Below are positions 1 to 14,800 of a DNA stretch of 64,000 nucleotides, one piece after another. Source of the DNA: Protula sp. h YS-2021 (Eukaryota; Annelida; Polychaeta; Sabellida; Serpulidae). The number at the start of each line of letters is the position of its first letter. The stretch's first letter is position 1. The stretch spans positions 14,005,051-14,069,050 of the forward strand of contig OX457029.1 of NCBI GenBank assembly GCA_949752745.1, given 5' to 3'. Both the position numbers and the translations under genes were made by a program. The notes beneath the pieces are model-generated. The model ran no database searches and was not told the origin of the DNA. It saw only the letters and a program-made list of their open reading frames with translations.

Positions 1-3000
1 TTAATATTGAGAAGTCCTTTAATTCTCCTGTTTGAAGAAGAGAAGGGTACTTAGTAATGTTGGAAATAAGTCTTTCGGTTATCTCCTTTAGAGTTCTGTT
101 TTATTATTCTAGTAGACCACAGATATACAGTGAGTCGGAAATATTAATTTAAACAAGAATACACAGTTAACATTTTGCAAAAAAACATGTATTATCAAAT
201 AGCTGAAGCAGCATTCTTTCACGTGGATACGAGAAATCCTGTGATATTATTGTAATACGCATTGTGTTGCTGTAATCAAATATGTGACACAGCATCACCT
301 TAGTTAATTCCTTTTATAAGCATGAGATCGGCTTATCTCTTCTTCTGACAGGGACAACAGATGGTGCCTTCATTATCCATAGTTGTAGTTTGGATGAGAA
401 GTTTTAGGCGGCCACAATTGATTTCCACCTTATCAGACGACTAATTCACAGGATGCTTTCTGCCGTGATGAACTAGATAAACTAATTTGCATGATTTTAA
501 ACCGCAGCTAATATTTTGTTTGGTGTATTTTGTAGCACATTTATCCATTTTGTCACATGTACATAAACCACAATCTCCGAATTGTATAGAAGTAACAGCA
601 TATCGTACACTTCTATCTGACAAGTGGTTTGAACTACCGTTAAATTTAGTATGCATTTTATTGATCTTATTATCAATATCTTTATGGAGTCAGAAAGGTT
701 GAAAACGATTATAGAAAGTAGAATGACATCAAGTTGTGAACTCTAAATTACGGAAAAAATATTACAGAGTTGAACTACATTGTCACATTTTTATAATTGT
801 TCAGTGAATGGAGATTAAAGAAGTGAATTTAAATTGGATACATCTGCAGTTTTGAACAATTGTCACTATAAATAAAACACAATTTAATGTATTTGAAAAT
901 CCTTTATAGATGAATGAAAGCATTGATATAAAATGCTAATCTGTTTTCGCTTGTCCCTAATTGCAAAGCGTAACAAAATTGTATTTTACATCTTTCGTTT
1001 CTTTCGTACAATTAATTAGATGCAGTGTGTTGCTTCTTGCGGAGAAACAAACCGTACGATCAGACTATTTTTTCCTTTCCTGTTGTGTACGTTACTGCTA
1101 GAAGAAGTCTGCCTCTGTATTGACATAGTCAAATAGATTTCAGAGTTGCTGTACAATGTGTAGCAATGCATGTAAGAGCATCTATTGAAACAATGAGATG
1201 ATGTAACTGTTAATCCCAAAAATACAGCAGCCAAAGCTAGTAATTTAAACAAAAATATGTAACATTTGATATGCTTATGAAAACTCATTTAAACAAAATA
1301 CTATTTTTTGAACTTGAGGATTTCACTCTCAAAAGTTCATTGAAATGGCACGCCACGTTTCTCATTAGCTGTATCCATAAAGTACGCACGCTCAAAGAAG
1401 AGGGTCATGTGAGGCTGTGCGAACGATAATATTATAATAAATGGATGACATCACAAATTTTGCGTACAGAGGGATGGGTCAGAAAGTTCTAGTTTTATCG
1501 GTTTTTGTTTAAAGTTTGATGGTCTTAGATGGTCGAAAGTAAGAGGACATAATATTGCGAAACATACTTTAGTACTTCTGTTTAATCCTCCTGTCATTCA
1601 TTTAAAATTAATCTGCATCTTCATGCAAAACTGACATTGAAATTTTAGTTTAAGTACACTCATTAGGTCTCCGCACAAAATGAAGCCCCTGTATTGTGCC
1701 TAAAAATGAGTTGATACTCCACCAACATCCTATTTATATCACGATTGTTTTTCCTTTTTGGATACCGTTTAACTGTTAAAATAGATACAGATCCTTTTAT
1801 GGAACGCTTGAGCAGTACTCAGGATCTTGAAATTAATGCATATGTATTATGTGATTTTTGACAACTTTAAAAGATGATTTTAATGATGAATTGTTATTAC
1901 ACATTACTAACGTCACCAAACGTCACCAGAAAGGATTTAGTGTCTGAGAATCCTGCATGACACCAAAATTATATCTTAAATTATTACACAGTGCATATAT
2001 TGTGTTTCTTTTACGCGAAACTACACTGAAGATGAAAAGAAAAGAAAAGTTTATTGGTAAGACATAAAACTGGTCACTTCTTTTGACATTTCCAGCAGAG
2101 AAACTTTAGCATAATCTCTTTCAAATAGTACAGACTCATGATACCACTATTTCTGAAGCTGAACAACAATGCAACTGAAAAACACAACAGGGATCAAGTG
2201 TTTGCCGCTGAAAACTTATTGGTGCTTCACAATCTTACTGAGAAGCGAACACAAACATTTCATTCCCGAAAAGCAAAATTTTCATAGAAGATGAATAGTT
2301 GTGAATACCATCCGAGTCATTTTGGTGGTGCAAAGAGCTAGTTGTGGTTGGCGTAAACTGTCCCCGATGTATCTGATTGCGCGTTGGCATCCATATAGAG
2401 CTGTAACCTAGACTCGGCACAAGTTGACATGATACAACTTGTGCATTTTCAAGGTTCTCTTCTGATTAACACATTCGATTTCGATGTCTTCGTTCATCTA
2501 ATACCATTCCGATGTGTGGTCGGTGTGCCCATATTTCTATTTTCACGGAAGCGTCTAATTTCTTGTTTTGGACTTATCCTACTTGTCTTTCCGGGTGGTT
2601 CCGCTGCGGTTGTTGTCGCCTTGCGAAAGCATCATGGCGGTGCATTATCGGGATACGCCGGTCAGGACGAGGCGTAGTAGCGACGGCTGTCTTGGTTGTG
2701 TCCCGTGACATGATAACGACTATGTGGATTGCAAACAGCATTTTTACTGTAACATAATTGTCAAGCCATCACTGGTAGCGAAGCACTGGTCTGCAACGAG
2801 GCTACAGTGTGGTTACGAAGTTTTATTACGGATTTTATGTACGATCGTTCTCATTGAACCTCTACTATGGCGGTATATTTGAGCAAAAACTCAAAACGTA
2901 CATGTTGTATATTTTATTTATTCTCGCATTTATTTGAATTTTCTCAGCCGTGCAACAGTCACATTCATATGTTATTTGACTGTTGTTTCGCGCTTTTTAA

Positions 3001-3384
3001 TTTCGCCATAGTTTTATCGCGCACCATAATAAAACGTCTTATGTTTTAAAGAACGTTTTTCTGACCATGCATTTTATCACGTTATTTAATAAGTTCAATT
3101 CATTCTATCATCTTTGTAATAATAAAAAACCACAGGTAGAAGTTAATGGTGACTTGGGTAACATAAAAAGTGGTTCGCGAAAAAATTACGAATGTTGGAG
3201 CGCGAACGCCATGAAATGTTTGTACAAATAAAACAATGTACTATTTAAAAAATGATCCAATTTTAGAATTGGAATTGGAAGGGTTCTTGATGCTTAATAG
3301 TTTTACGTTTCTTCCTTTATTTTTGAATCAGTTATCAATATCACGAAAACAGCAATGCTGAAAATTAGTACTTCATATAAGCAA
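1..3384. other. Intergenic DNA, no supported gene
   Basis: AT-rich sequence with stop codons in all frames. The longest open frames are under 100 codons, have no recognisable motif and overlap one another on opposite strands. No RNA gene, transposon end or tandem array is evident. A slightly GC-richer patch near 2480-2740 contains only short overlapping open frames that I do not recognise. Confidence 0.6.
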
Positions 3385-5475
3385 TTAATTAGGTCAGGGT
3401 CACCGAGGTACCTTTTATGTAACGCTGTTTAGGCCCAAAGGGTCGAGAATGACCGCAAAATCGCTCTAACTGTTTTCACCTTGAACGTGACCAAGAAGGC
3501 CAGGGTCACCGGGATACTTCTTATGTAACGTTGTTTAGGTCTAAAAGTGTCGAAAATCTCTAACCTTTTTGAGATAATAGTCAACTTTCTGATTTTGACC
3601 TTGACCATGACGACAGGGTCAAGGTCACCGAGGTACCTCTTGTGTAACGTTGTTTAGCCCAAAGGGTCGAAAATGGGCTGAAAATAGCTGAACGCTCTCG
3701 AGATAGGTCCTACTATCGTTAACGATACACGAGGTCATATGACCTTTGACCTTGATCTTCAAGGTTAAGATTCAGAATGGAAGGTTACCCCTACTGAGTA
3801 CGTTTTACATGTTCACACTAGGATTTGAGCACTTTTTATTGTCGTGATTAATGAGCGTTTTGAAAATATTTTGACCTCACTTTGACCTTGGTCTTTGAAG
3901 TCAAGATCAAAAATATTTGTGGTTTCACCGACACCTGATGATTGTCTATAAGCACACCGAATTTAAAGCTCCGCTGACTCAAACCTTGAAGGTCAAGGTC
4001 AAATTGAGGTCAAAGTTTTTCTGACCTCAAAGTGGTTTCCAGAAAACTCCTCCTACAGGGTTTGTCGTAAAAAGACGGCATGTGGCAGAGACATAGAGGG
4101 TAATGAGTTGTCGTCAAATCCGTAAAATTTTTTGACCTTGCACCTCAGAGGTCAAGGTCAAATTGAGGTCAAAATATTTTTGGAAACACCTATTAATCAT
4201 GAAAGGTAGCCATAAAAGTGATCAAATCCCACTGTAAATGCATAAAATGTACCCAGTAAAGGTAAACTTTCATCACTAACCTTGACCTTGAGGGTCAAGG
4301 TCAAAGGTCACGTGATTTCACGCGTCATTAACGACAGGCCGACTCATCTCGAAAACCGTGAGAGATAAAGCGATTTTGAGCTCATTTTCGGCCCTTTGGG
4401 CCTAAACAACGTTACATAAGAGGTACCTCGGTGACCTTGACCTTCTGGGTCACGGTCAAGGTCAAAAACCGGAATGTGACTATTATCTCGAAAACGGTTA
4501 GAGATAGAGCGATTTTGAGCTCATTTTCGACCCTTTGGGCCTAAACAACGTTACATAAGAGGTACCTCGGTGATCTTGACCTTCTGGGTCACGCTCAAGG
4601 TCAAAAACCGGAAGTTAACTATTATCTCGATATCTATAAGAGATAGAGCGATTTTGAGCTCATTTTCGACCCTTTGGGCCTAAACAACGTTACATAAGAG
4701 GTACCTCGTTGACCTTGACCTTTTGGGTCACGGTCAAGGTCAAAAACCGGAAGTTGACTATTATCTCGAAATCGGTTAGAGATAGAGCGATTTTGAGCTC
4801 ATTTTCGACCCTTTGGGCCTAAACAACGTTACATAAGAGGTACCTCGGTGATCTTCTGGGTCACGGTCAAGGTCAAAAACCAGAAATTGACTATTATCTC
4901 GAAAACGGTTAGAAATAGAGCGATTTTGAGCTCAATTTCGACCCTTTGGGCCTAAACAGCATTACATAAGATGTACCTCGGTGACCTTGACCTTCTGGGT
5001 CACGGTCAAGGTCAAAAACCGGAAGTTGACTATTATCTCGAAAACGGTTAGAGATAGAGCGATTTTGAGCTCATTTTCGACCCTTTGGGCCTAAACAACG
5101 TTACATAAGAGGTACCTCGGTGACCTTGATCTTCTGGGTCACGGTCAAGGTCAAAAACCGGAAGTTGACTATTATCTCGAAAACGGTTAGAGATAGAGCG
5201 ATTTTGAGCTCATTTTCGACCCTTTGGGCCTAAACAACGTTACATAAGAGGTACCTCGGTGACCTTGACCTTCTGGGTCATGGTCAAGGTCAAAAACCGG
5301 AAGTTAACTATTATCTCGAAAACGGTTAGTGATGGAGCGATTTTGAGCTCATTTTCGACCCTTTGGGCCTAAACAACGTTACATAAGAGGTACCTCGGTG
5401 ATCTTGACCTCCTCCATCATGGTCAAGGTTAAAAACTTCAAGTTGACCAGTATATATCAAAAACTGTTAGAAAAC
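3385..5475. repeat. 139-bp tandem satellite with inverted flanking copies
   Basis: A landmark block reading 'ccctttgggcctaaacaacg' recurs at 4392, 4531, 4670, 4809, 4942, 5081, 5220 and 5359. Spacing is 139 bp except one step of 133 bp, where 6 bp are missing. The same block occurs in the opposite orientation at about 3425, 3535 and 3650, so the region is an array facing diverged inverted copies. Between them (about 3720-4300) are more irregular stretches rich in 'aaggtca'. Each unit carries an 11-bp inverted repeat, tgaccttgacc ... ggtcaaggtca, around an 11-nt centre. Non-coding. Confidence 0.9.
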
Positions 5476-6046
5476 TGAATTTGATTTTTTGTGCCCAAAT
5501 GAGGTTACATTATATTCACTTCGATGGCCTCGTTCAAGATAATAATCCGGAAGCTGACAATTATTTTGAAACACTGAAAAATGTGTCTTTGACCAAATAT
5601 GTTGTGTCTCTGCCCTTGCAAGTGGGTACTATTTCGCTACGTGTAGCGAAATTCGGTCTAGTTATACATATGCCTGTCAGTCCAAATTAATGATACAGCT
5701 TTTTTTTATTTCGGGCAATATTGATATAATATATTGAATAAATTTGAAAAATAAAATAATTGAATTAAACAAAATAGTTATACTGATATCAGTTATTTAA
5801 TTATTAATATCACTGATTTAATCACTGAGATCAATAACTGGAATATTTACATCACAGATGATGAGTTATTGGGTGTGCAGACAGTACGTTCACGGACAGA
5901 CGCAAATTACACCTTCTGCTGATTTTCTTACAACCAAAATGTATTTTGAGAACTTTTTGCCACTTTGCGATAACCAAAGATTATATTCGATCCATGCACG
6001 GGATATTTCAACTGGTAGCTGGGCATTTCATGAGTTTGCAGACTTG

Positions 6047-6051
<5 letters not shown>
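5476..6051. other. AT-rich spacer, nothing recognised
   Basis: Low-complexity AT-rich sequence between the satellite and the GA microsatellite. The 69-codon frame at 5481-5690 begins with a non-ATG codon inside decayed repeat sequence and has no recognisable motif. Confidence 0.55.

Positions 6052-6136
<85 letters not shown>
6052..6136. repeat. (GA)n microsatellite
   Basis: About 42 uninterrupted GA dinucleotides. It produces artificial Arg-Glu and Ser-Leu open frames on the two strands, which I do not annotate as proteins. Confidence 0.97.
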
Positions 6137-6141
<5 letters not shown>

Positions 6142-8309
6142 ACTAAATCAAAATCTCGCGTTCTTAATGACATATTGAAGAGGGAATATTTGTTTTGTAC
6201 ACTGGATGTTGTGTCTTAAATCTTATTTATGTAGCTGCTGCCCCTCGGTGTTCTGCCCCATGATTCCCACTGACAAATTTTCACCATGAGCAGGGTAGGA
6301 TCAGAGGCATGGCCATCAGGAAACTGTGATTCGAAACGCCTGAGTCACTAACGGGGTCATCCGCGAAAGTTACGTTATTAATAATTTTGATTTTTTTACA
6401 CCCCTTCGCCCTCATTACGCAGAATTTGTGACGTCTCAAACCCCTTCCCGCTTTTTACTTTTCCGCTAACTTATCCCCCTCCCTCCATTCCTTGCCATCC
6501 TCTTCCCTGAATCACCATTTTACCAACAAAAAAAAAAACACCTAACAACATAGACTGGCCCTCTCTTGAGAGTCTTGACAAGTCGTGACATAAGTAACAT
6601 GCGCTAGGATTATAATCACTCTTCATTATAACTAATTATAAACAGTCCTGTAATTAGCTTTACTGTGATTAGTATTCTTTGTTGTAATGCCTGCTATTCT
6701 TCTGATCAGAAAATTGGGAATATAATTTACTATAATGAGCGTTTTTGAACTAATTAATTACTATAACTGAGTTATTTCGCGCGATAATATTATGCACCCT
6801 CACATAAACCATGTTGAATTTATGAACTTTGAAAAGCAGTCTTATCCTCTCTGGATGTCTCTTTAACTCAAATTTGAATGCAGAAGTGTGGAGTATCAGT
6901 AACGGGAAGGTCGGTTACTGTTATATTTGCCCCACCCTAGTCGTTAGCCAGCACCCCCCCCCCCCCCCCCACCTCTACATGCCCTCTGCTTTCGCTTGTA
7001 CTCATGAGCTATATCGGATAACTGCTATATCGGCATCCCACTAAAACATTCCGTGCACGAAGACCTTTGACTCATGGTTAGCAAAACGCTCTTTGATCTG
7101 AATTTGTGGCGGTCTGAGATTTAGTATTAACCATGGCGACCCCCCCCCCCTCCCCCCTCCCCTTCCCGCCCTCCTGCCGTCACCCTAATCACAAGCTGAC
7201 CGTCGTTGTTGGGTTTGCAGGCGGTGAGGGCCTCTCCTTCACAGTCTCCACAAATATGCTTGTATAACTTACAAATTTACTTAATTCTCCTCCAAGCTCT
7301 CTTAATCATAAATTATGCACACTGAAAAGTTTCTACAAAGGAACGAAAATCGAATCATTTATGCAAAACCACTTAGACCATGTCCGCGAATAACCTATGT
7401 ACTCACCCCCCTCCCCCTCCCCCGCACCCTCACCGAGCCTACTTTTAAAATATCCCACACAGAATGAGCTTGGTGAGAAAATGCATATTTCGGGTGTTTA
7501 GAAGTATCGTCTTAAATAAATGTTTAGGAAAACCTAACACCGTCAGATAAACAGCATCAAAGCACCAAATCCCTTTAGTAAATATTTTAAAAACACAATT
7601 ATTGAACCTATTATAGAGAACACTGTCATCGAACTTTTTAACTCTAAAAGGACAGGTTACATATAAAGCTGCATGCCTAAATACTACATATTTTTATGTA
7701 TAATTATTGTATATAGGCAGAGATATACCATTGAAGCAAAGGGGGTTTCTACCCGGGTCCCGCCAGTGACCTGGAAAAATCAAATCGACCCCGACATGTT
7801 TTGACAGTTTTTTTCTTTAATCTTATAGCGGCTGAATACCCTTTACCAACGCTGTTGCTCTCTTTTCTTTAACCTAACTCCTTTTTTCCCACCCACTTCT
7901 CTTTTGTCAATATTTTTGCATGAGACTTTCAGGTGAAATGTTGCATGGAGGGTTGGAGCATCACAAAACAAAAACAAATGCCGGCCCACTTCGGGCTCGC
8001 TATTCAGGAGGGTGAGTGGAGTCACGTTTGTTGCCCCGCCATCTGACCCTAAGAAAATATGATAAATTTGAAAGCCAATCTCTCTTCGTTATACTTCAGA
8101 CACTTTAGGTTTTGACTAGTTTGGTTTCTTTCTCCTGTTTTGTTGGTGAAGCCGAACAGACACAGAGCTATAATATCAAAAACAAAAATGAACCATATTT
8201 TGAGTAAGTGTCGACAGACTTATTTCTTGGAACCACAGAAAAGGAATTAGAACAACATGAGGTAACATTTCTTTATCCCCAAAACTAAGTGCAGTTAGGA
8301 CACCGGATA
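6137..8309. other. Intergenic DNA with poly-C tracts
   Basis: No gene seen. Homopolymer C runs lie near 6953-6970 and 7141-7156, with pyrimidine-rich stretches near 6410-6500 and 7405-7430. The remaining sequence is AT-rich without long frames or recognisable elements. Confidence 0.55.
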
Positions 8310-8815
8310 ATCTGCAAACGGGACAGGTCCCATCTATGGCTCGGCAGTTGGGACTAGCCCATCCACGGAAGTGCAGATGGGAGTGGCCTATCTCTGGATC
8401 GGCGGACAGGGCGGACCCAGCTATGGACCAGCAAACGAGAATTCCCGTCCAAGGACCGGCAGATGGGATTAGCCCATCTCTGGATTGGCGGAACGGGACG
8501 GGTCTAGTCTTTGGACAAGCAGACGGGACAAACCCATCAATGGACCGGAAGATGGGACTGCCCCATCTCTGGATAGACGGACAGAACAGGTCCCATCTAT
8601 GGACCGGCAGAAAGGGGCTAGTCCATCCAAGGTTCATCAGATGGACTGGCTCATTCCTGGATCGGCTGACGGGGAAGCTTCCATCCATGGACCAGCAGAC
8701 GGGACTAGCCCATCTAAGGACAGGCAGACGGGACAGATCCTATCTATGAACCGGCAGAAAGGACTGGTACATCTAAGGATCGGTAGAAGGAACTGGTCCA
8801 TCTGTAGACGGGGCG
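8310..8815. repeat. ~30-bp GC-rich minisatellite
   Basis: Diverged tandem units of about 29-30 bp, of the form 'gacgggactagcccatctatggaccggca'. The core 'cccatc' recurs at 8533, 8562 and 8592, and as 'tccatc' at 8622. Because the period is near a multiple of three, long frames of 121-170 codons stay open on both strands. Their translations are only repeats of the unit, so I treat the region as non-coding. Confidence 0.85.
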
Positions 8816-11800
8816 AATCGCAAAATGGGGGACTCTCATATAACTACTAAAAATAAATTAAAAAATGCGAGAAATATGGTCACTATTCAGACTTTCAATA
8901 CCTTTCGAAATAGCGATAAAAGTTGTTTTGATTGATGTATGACAACGATGCTGTAATTTATATTTTCTCTCCTTTTGGCGTTTCTTACTAACTCGTCCCA
9001 GCCCCCCCCCCCTGCCCAACCCCTCCACCCCGCTCCTAGCTTCACCCTCAGCCCCTACCCTCTCCCTATTTTGCATTTGTTTTGTTTTAGTTTTTTCGAA
9101 AACAGCTCTCGTTAACCAAATGTCTTCACTCGGTTGAAATAAGGGGCGGAATCAAAACGAGATTGAAACAAAAACAAATCACACAACTTGCCTTGAGGCT
9201 GGCAGGTATCACATATGTACAGCAACACATTACTACCAAAAAAAGAGGAACAAACTGAGAAATAAAGAAAGCATACTCTTTACCTATTGTCACGTGATGC
9301 AAGCTAATATATATGTCGTTATTTCATTACAAAACAAGAACAATTAAAAACAAAATGAAAACATGGGCAATCATCATGCCATCCGGTATTTAAAATACGG
9401 GTGTTCATTATTTTGTAATATAATAATAATGAGATTAACATAAAAAAAACATAATTATTATTCATCTATAAACAGTATTAGTACACAAAGCCTATTTATT
9501 TCATATTTATTCACCATTACACCTGCCAGCGAAGTAAACAATGTAAGTTGGCTGCCAATAATGAATTTCAGGTTGAAATGAACCAATCAGAGTTCGAGAG
9601 GCGGGGCAGACATGCAAGGAACGGGAACAAAACCAAATGCGCTATGAATCTTTCAACGTGAATCACGCTTAACTGAAAAAGGAATGCTACAGTTCTTTTA
9701 TTCAGTTCATAATAATAAAATTGTGCATTTTACTAAAAGGAATAAAGAATAGAACAGAAATCTGAGGAAACTGTTTGGAATTAACAAGACATGACATTTT
9801 AGCATTGGATACTTAAAATAACCTTTATCAGGGTAAGATATTAATAATTTCATAAATTGATGGATTTTTTTTGTTTGTTTAATAAGGGATAGGCATGGAA
9901 CATTATTTGTCTGTCTTACACGTTTAGTGTCTTTTAAATTTTATTTAAATCTAAGTTTGTCTGCGACAGTTTTTAGTCAGTGCGTTATTTTCTTTTGTGT
10001 GAGAAAGCCAAGGGGAAATATCAGCTCAAACAGCTTGCTCACTTTAACGTTTTGAAAATGAAGCTGGTGTCGGATTGGGCGGGGGATGGGGGGGGGGGGA
10101 GGAGCGGAGGGGGGCTTGTGCGAGGGTCTGTCCCTCAGCTGTTGGCATTGACAGCAACTAAAATTGTTTACTGTTTACGTAGTAATTTAAATCGATCTCC
10201 ACCAAGAGCTACTTGGCGTAACTAGGCGGGACGATGCTGTTGTACATTGAGTTTTTGCTTAGCAAAGTCAGAACCTCGTGGTTATATCCAGAGCGGATGG
10301 AAGATTTTAAGGCAAAGTGATATGTTCAGGGGGGAGGGGGGGGTTAGCATTTTACATTTTGTAACAGGGATTTGTAACTTTATTGTTTGCTCAACAAAAG
10401 GAATATCAGAGCTACTTTTCTCGTAGAGTGAAATACACATACTTTATTTTATATTTTATCAAAATGAAAACATTGGAATGTTATGCCAAGTGCTTCATAT
10501 CAATAACATGTGAAGAATCCAAGCCAGGATTCATACTGAAGTATTTTACTCTGAATACTTGTTATCTTTTTATGTTAAATGGATCTTAGTTTGAAACTGA
10601 ACTGGATCTGCCTAAGAGTAGACCTCCCCCATGGTAAAATGTCAAACTTCGCTTCTCTTCTGATAACACCCTGAAGGATTTTGGAGAGTGTTTCGCGGAG
10701 TTTTTTTTTTTTTGTGACTGCTGTTATTCTTACACAGTGTTATACGTTAAGAATTACTGCTAAAACAACAACATAACTGTACACTCGCTGACAGTATTAA
10801 CACCACCCTCCCTTCTGACAAGGATCACAATTTTCAGGTATCTTTTTTTTTTAATAGAGAGAAGAGTACATTATTTTCGGAATTACTTGTTGTGTGTGCT
10901 TGGGGGTGGGGGACGGGGAGGGGCTTGACGTTGCGATGTATATCTTGTATCTTCTGTCTGGGGGAAAACATGGTAAGGGAAACGAAGCAATTACTGGTCC
11001 GTGGTTCTCTAAATTATCCTGGTTACTGCTACCGGGTGCACGCAGTTGTGGATAGTCGGTGTATATTTTGTGCAAAAAAATGCTGAGATAAACCGTAGTG
11101 TTCTATTTAGGTTTATATTCGCCTTATTGGCAATTTCCCGGATGTACAATGAATAATTCCATTTACCCTCTACACAATTGAAACTAAAAAACCCTAAACT
11201 ATTTTATGTTTTTCAACAGACTCTAAATTAATGCTCCAAAATTGTGGCAAGTCTAACTCCAATGAAGAATATTCGGGATAAATTAGGAATTGCTGAAAAA
11301 ATATTTCGTTATCCCTCACGCCCCCTGTTGTCGTTTCTATGCAAAACTTTGATGTATGTTTAACTTTTGTTCAATTTATTGACTTGATCGTATAGAACAA
11401 TGGCATGTGGGTAATTGCAATTATACAGAACAAAAGTGGATCGATAATTGCATTTATACCTCTTTCATCAAAGGTAGACAATGGTATTTTCGACAATTTA
11501 AAAATCAAATGAAAGAGATTGTGTTAATCGTCACCTGTCGAAAACGTCATTGTTAACTCGATACAAATGTATTTCTTTCTATTCGCGCTTTGAGAAATGA
11601 TCTTCTTCCCATGAACAGCGATAATACAGCCACATCGGCTTGATCGATGATCTGACAGTCTATAAATAAATCTTGTGCCAAAGATCCATACTTGATCTCG
11701 ACATTCCTCTGGCCGATTACAGCCAGAGCTAGACAAAGAATCAGACGCGCAATCAAACGACCCCACGCTTTTGTTTACAAAATCCAATTGCAATTAGAGT

Positions 11801-14800
11801 GGTTCGGGCTAAATGTCGCAAAATTACCTTTTGTGATCTTGCTTTTGTTGTTGTTGTTGTTTTTTAACTCATGTCGGCGACGCTGTGCTCAGGTATAAAC
11901 TCAGTGTCATATACAGATGTATCTTCCAAGAATATTGAAAAGGGACACATGTGGTTTCCATGGCAACCACAGAGCAGCGGCATCCATGGCCACAATAACT
12001 GTACATACACAAATACAGGTGTTAATATAGATAATGTGCTACAATGCAATTGTTCATTTTCCACCCCATTTTCCCTATTTCTCCCCAGCTGTGACACTCA
12101 ATAATTATTCAGACTCAAAGAGTGGTCATCAATGAGGACACAGAAAGCGAGTAGTCCGCGGAGATTACACGCTAGCGATCGTGCACACCGCCATGACAAC
12201 CGACTGACACTTCTCTACCAGCAACCCTTATTTAAAACCACGAAGCTACTCCCATCCGACAATAGAAATAGAAATAAACATCCAGTCCTTTTTTCCCCGA
12301 CCCCTTTGCCTACAAACAAATACATCTTTACTACTATTCTCGCGGTGAGAATGAAGTCTTCTTAATATGTCGAAGACTGTTGATTTATTTACTAACTCGT
12401 GCTAAGTGGGCGATAAATACCACAAAATGCTCAACTCCGATTTCGTCTTACATCGGTCAGTATGAAATATATATAATTTAAACCACGGCCACAGTTTATT
12501 ATGCGTCCATTTACTATACAAAATGGCCGCTTGTGTCTTATTTTCTCGTCAGTTTTATGGCATCTTCAAGGTTTTGGTCAATATGTATTTTCCATTTTAC
12601 TTTCAAATTTATAGACTGTTTACAAGAGATGAAAGGTTTAAAATGACCATTTAATTTAAGTACTGTATAAGTCACTAACTTATCTAAATGTGTATAACTC
12701 CTTCAAAATGTAACCCTGCATAAATCAAAGCCCAAAATAAGTGTAAACATAAATAATTAAACCCCATTTCAAGGCACTGTATCGTTTTCATATTCCATTC
12801 ATAATTTTACATTTTAGTACAAATATTTAGGAATGCGAGGGCATTAAAACTGGATGGGTTTGTTTCCTCTTTTGGGGGTTCTTAGATGTTCTGCACTTTT
12901 GGTTTAGGATAATTACGTGAAGTATCTAGAAGTGTTGTTGAACCAACACAGCTAGCTTAAGAATTCTTTTAATATATTTATAATCCTTTGCTCTTCAGTT
13001 CACGAGTTAAATACAGGTGTAGTATGTTCATGGGTCGTTTTTTGCCAAAATATTATTATAAATGGAAACCATGATGTAATAGATATTAAGATATTATTAA
13101 AACATACATGCGGGGACTTCAAAGGACTATTTTGGCAGTGTTTTTTTTTTTTTGAATTATGTGGTTTCGCGTGTCGTACATTTCTTATTGGGTCCAGTCA
13201 ATTGGTGTATTGCTGAAAGGAAATTCCTTCTCCTTGCTGGCGTGAGACATCTGTTGTTTATTGCAAAATATACGCCTAGAAGTAAAAACCCCCTGAATAT
13301 TAAGAATAATCAGGAAACGGAACTAACTGTTTGCAGTCCCTTACCACATTTAAATATTAACTTAGCGTGTTTTGGAAATGATGAGTAAGGGCCAGTTGAA
13401 TATTGGTTCCTTTCCATGGTCGTTTCGATTATATGCCCACTAAAGACCAAGTGTAAACAAATTATATTGCCTGTCATACCGTGTCCACAAAATTAGAATT
13501 TGAATCGAGGAAAGGCTTTACCCTGTAATTGAAACATTACCATTTCTGATAGGAATGTTCTTTAAATGTATATCTATTTCTTGTAGCCCGAAGCAGTTTA
13601 GGATTCTTCATAGTCAGTGAAAAGTACTTATTATAATTTTCAAACATGAAAATTGGCGAATCCTAAAAAATAACTGTATAATACGACATATATATTTTTT
13701 GTTCATGGTAGCTCCCTCTGGTGGCCATATTAATTTAAACCAGACTTCTGCATATGCCAAATGCGATATTCTTTTCACCTGTTTAAATTAATTCAAGACG
13801 TGGTTAGTACGTAAAAAAGAATAATTAAAGCCATTGGCCTTCCTAATTGAATTTTGACTCAGCCTTTGTTCCTATTGACTGTTTTTGGTTTGACCAGCGC
13901 AAAGAAAGGAACGAATGGGTTATTCTTTCGCAAACACGACTCTAAAATATGCAGATGAAGATGAAGAAATTGATTCGGTCATCTGCACACATGTACTTTA
14001 GGAAAGCAATGGTGGTGGACAATTGCTACGTATTTAGACTAAACTATGATGTAAAATTGGAAATTGATTGATAAACTGTTGAAAACCAGTTGCTTTTATT
14101 ATCGTTTCATCGAGCTGATTGAAACGTTTTGCCATAATTTGTGATCTTGAGCTAGTTCTGGAGCCTCTTCAATTGGAAGCTCCCCCCTCCCGCCCCCCTC
14201 AAGGCTCTCCTCGAGGATTTTCTTTTTCATCAAGCGAATTTAAACAAAACTGAAGATTTTTTTGCGTAAAATGTTTTGGGATCAGTCAAGCATCCCAGAA
14301 GTAATTTTATTCAAGTATGGTTTAGTTTTTGAAAAGTTCGAGGTCATCTGTATGAAACAAAGCACAGTTTCGATGCAAAAGTCTGGAAATATCAAGCAGA
14401 TTTAAGTTCATATTGGCATTTCTAGGTCGGTATTCGTTGACAAATAACAAGACAAACATATATAATTTTAACCTGAGAAGCAAACATATCTTGAAGTTTA
14501 TTTCACATAGAGGTAGATAACAGTTATCAATTGGGTCTTGTTTGATGCAACCGTGGAAAAGAAAAAACCTTAAAAGTTTCTTTTCCGAATGATTAACTTG
14601 GGTTAATCCAGTGGCATTCCCCCAGACTATAGCACCCTTGTTTTGGGGGGTTTCTAGCGTGGCCCAACTTAATACAGAGTCCTTCTTAACATGGTTACAT
14701 ATGCCTGATATCTTTTACGAAAGCCAATATAGAGAGTAACAGACACACGCAATCTTTCTTGTTTTCAACAAGAGATTATAACACACTAAAATATTATATT

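Noticed and set aside
5858..6178. Arg-Glu and Ser-Leu rich frames
   Set aside because: Produced by the GA microsatellite.
8176..8850. Overlapping open frames of 121-170 codons on both strands
   Set aside because: They are translations of the 30-bp minisatellite, whose period is close to a multiple of three. No domain is present and both strands are equally open.
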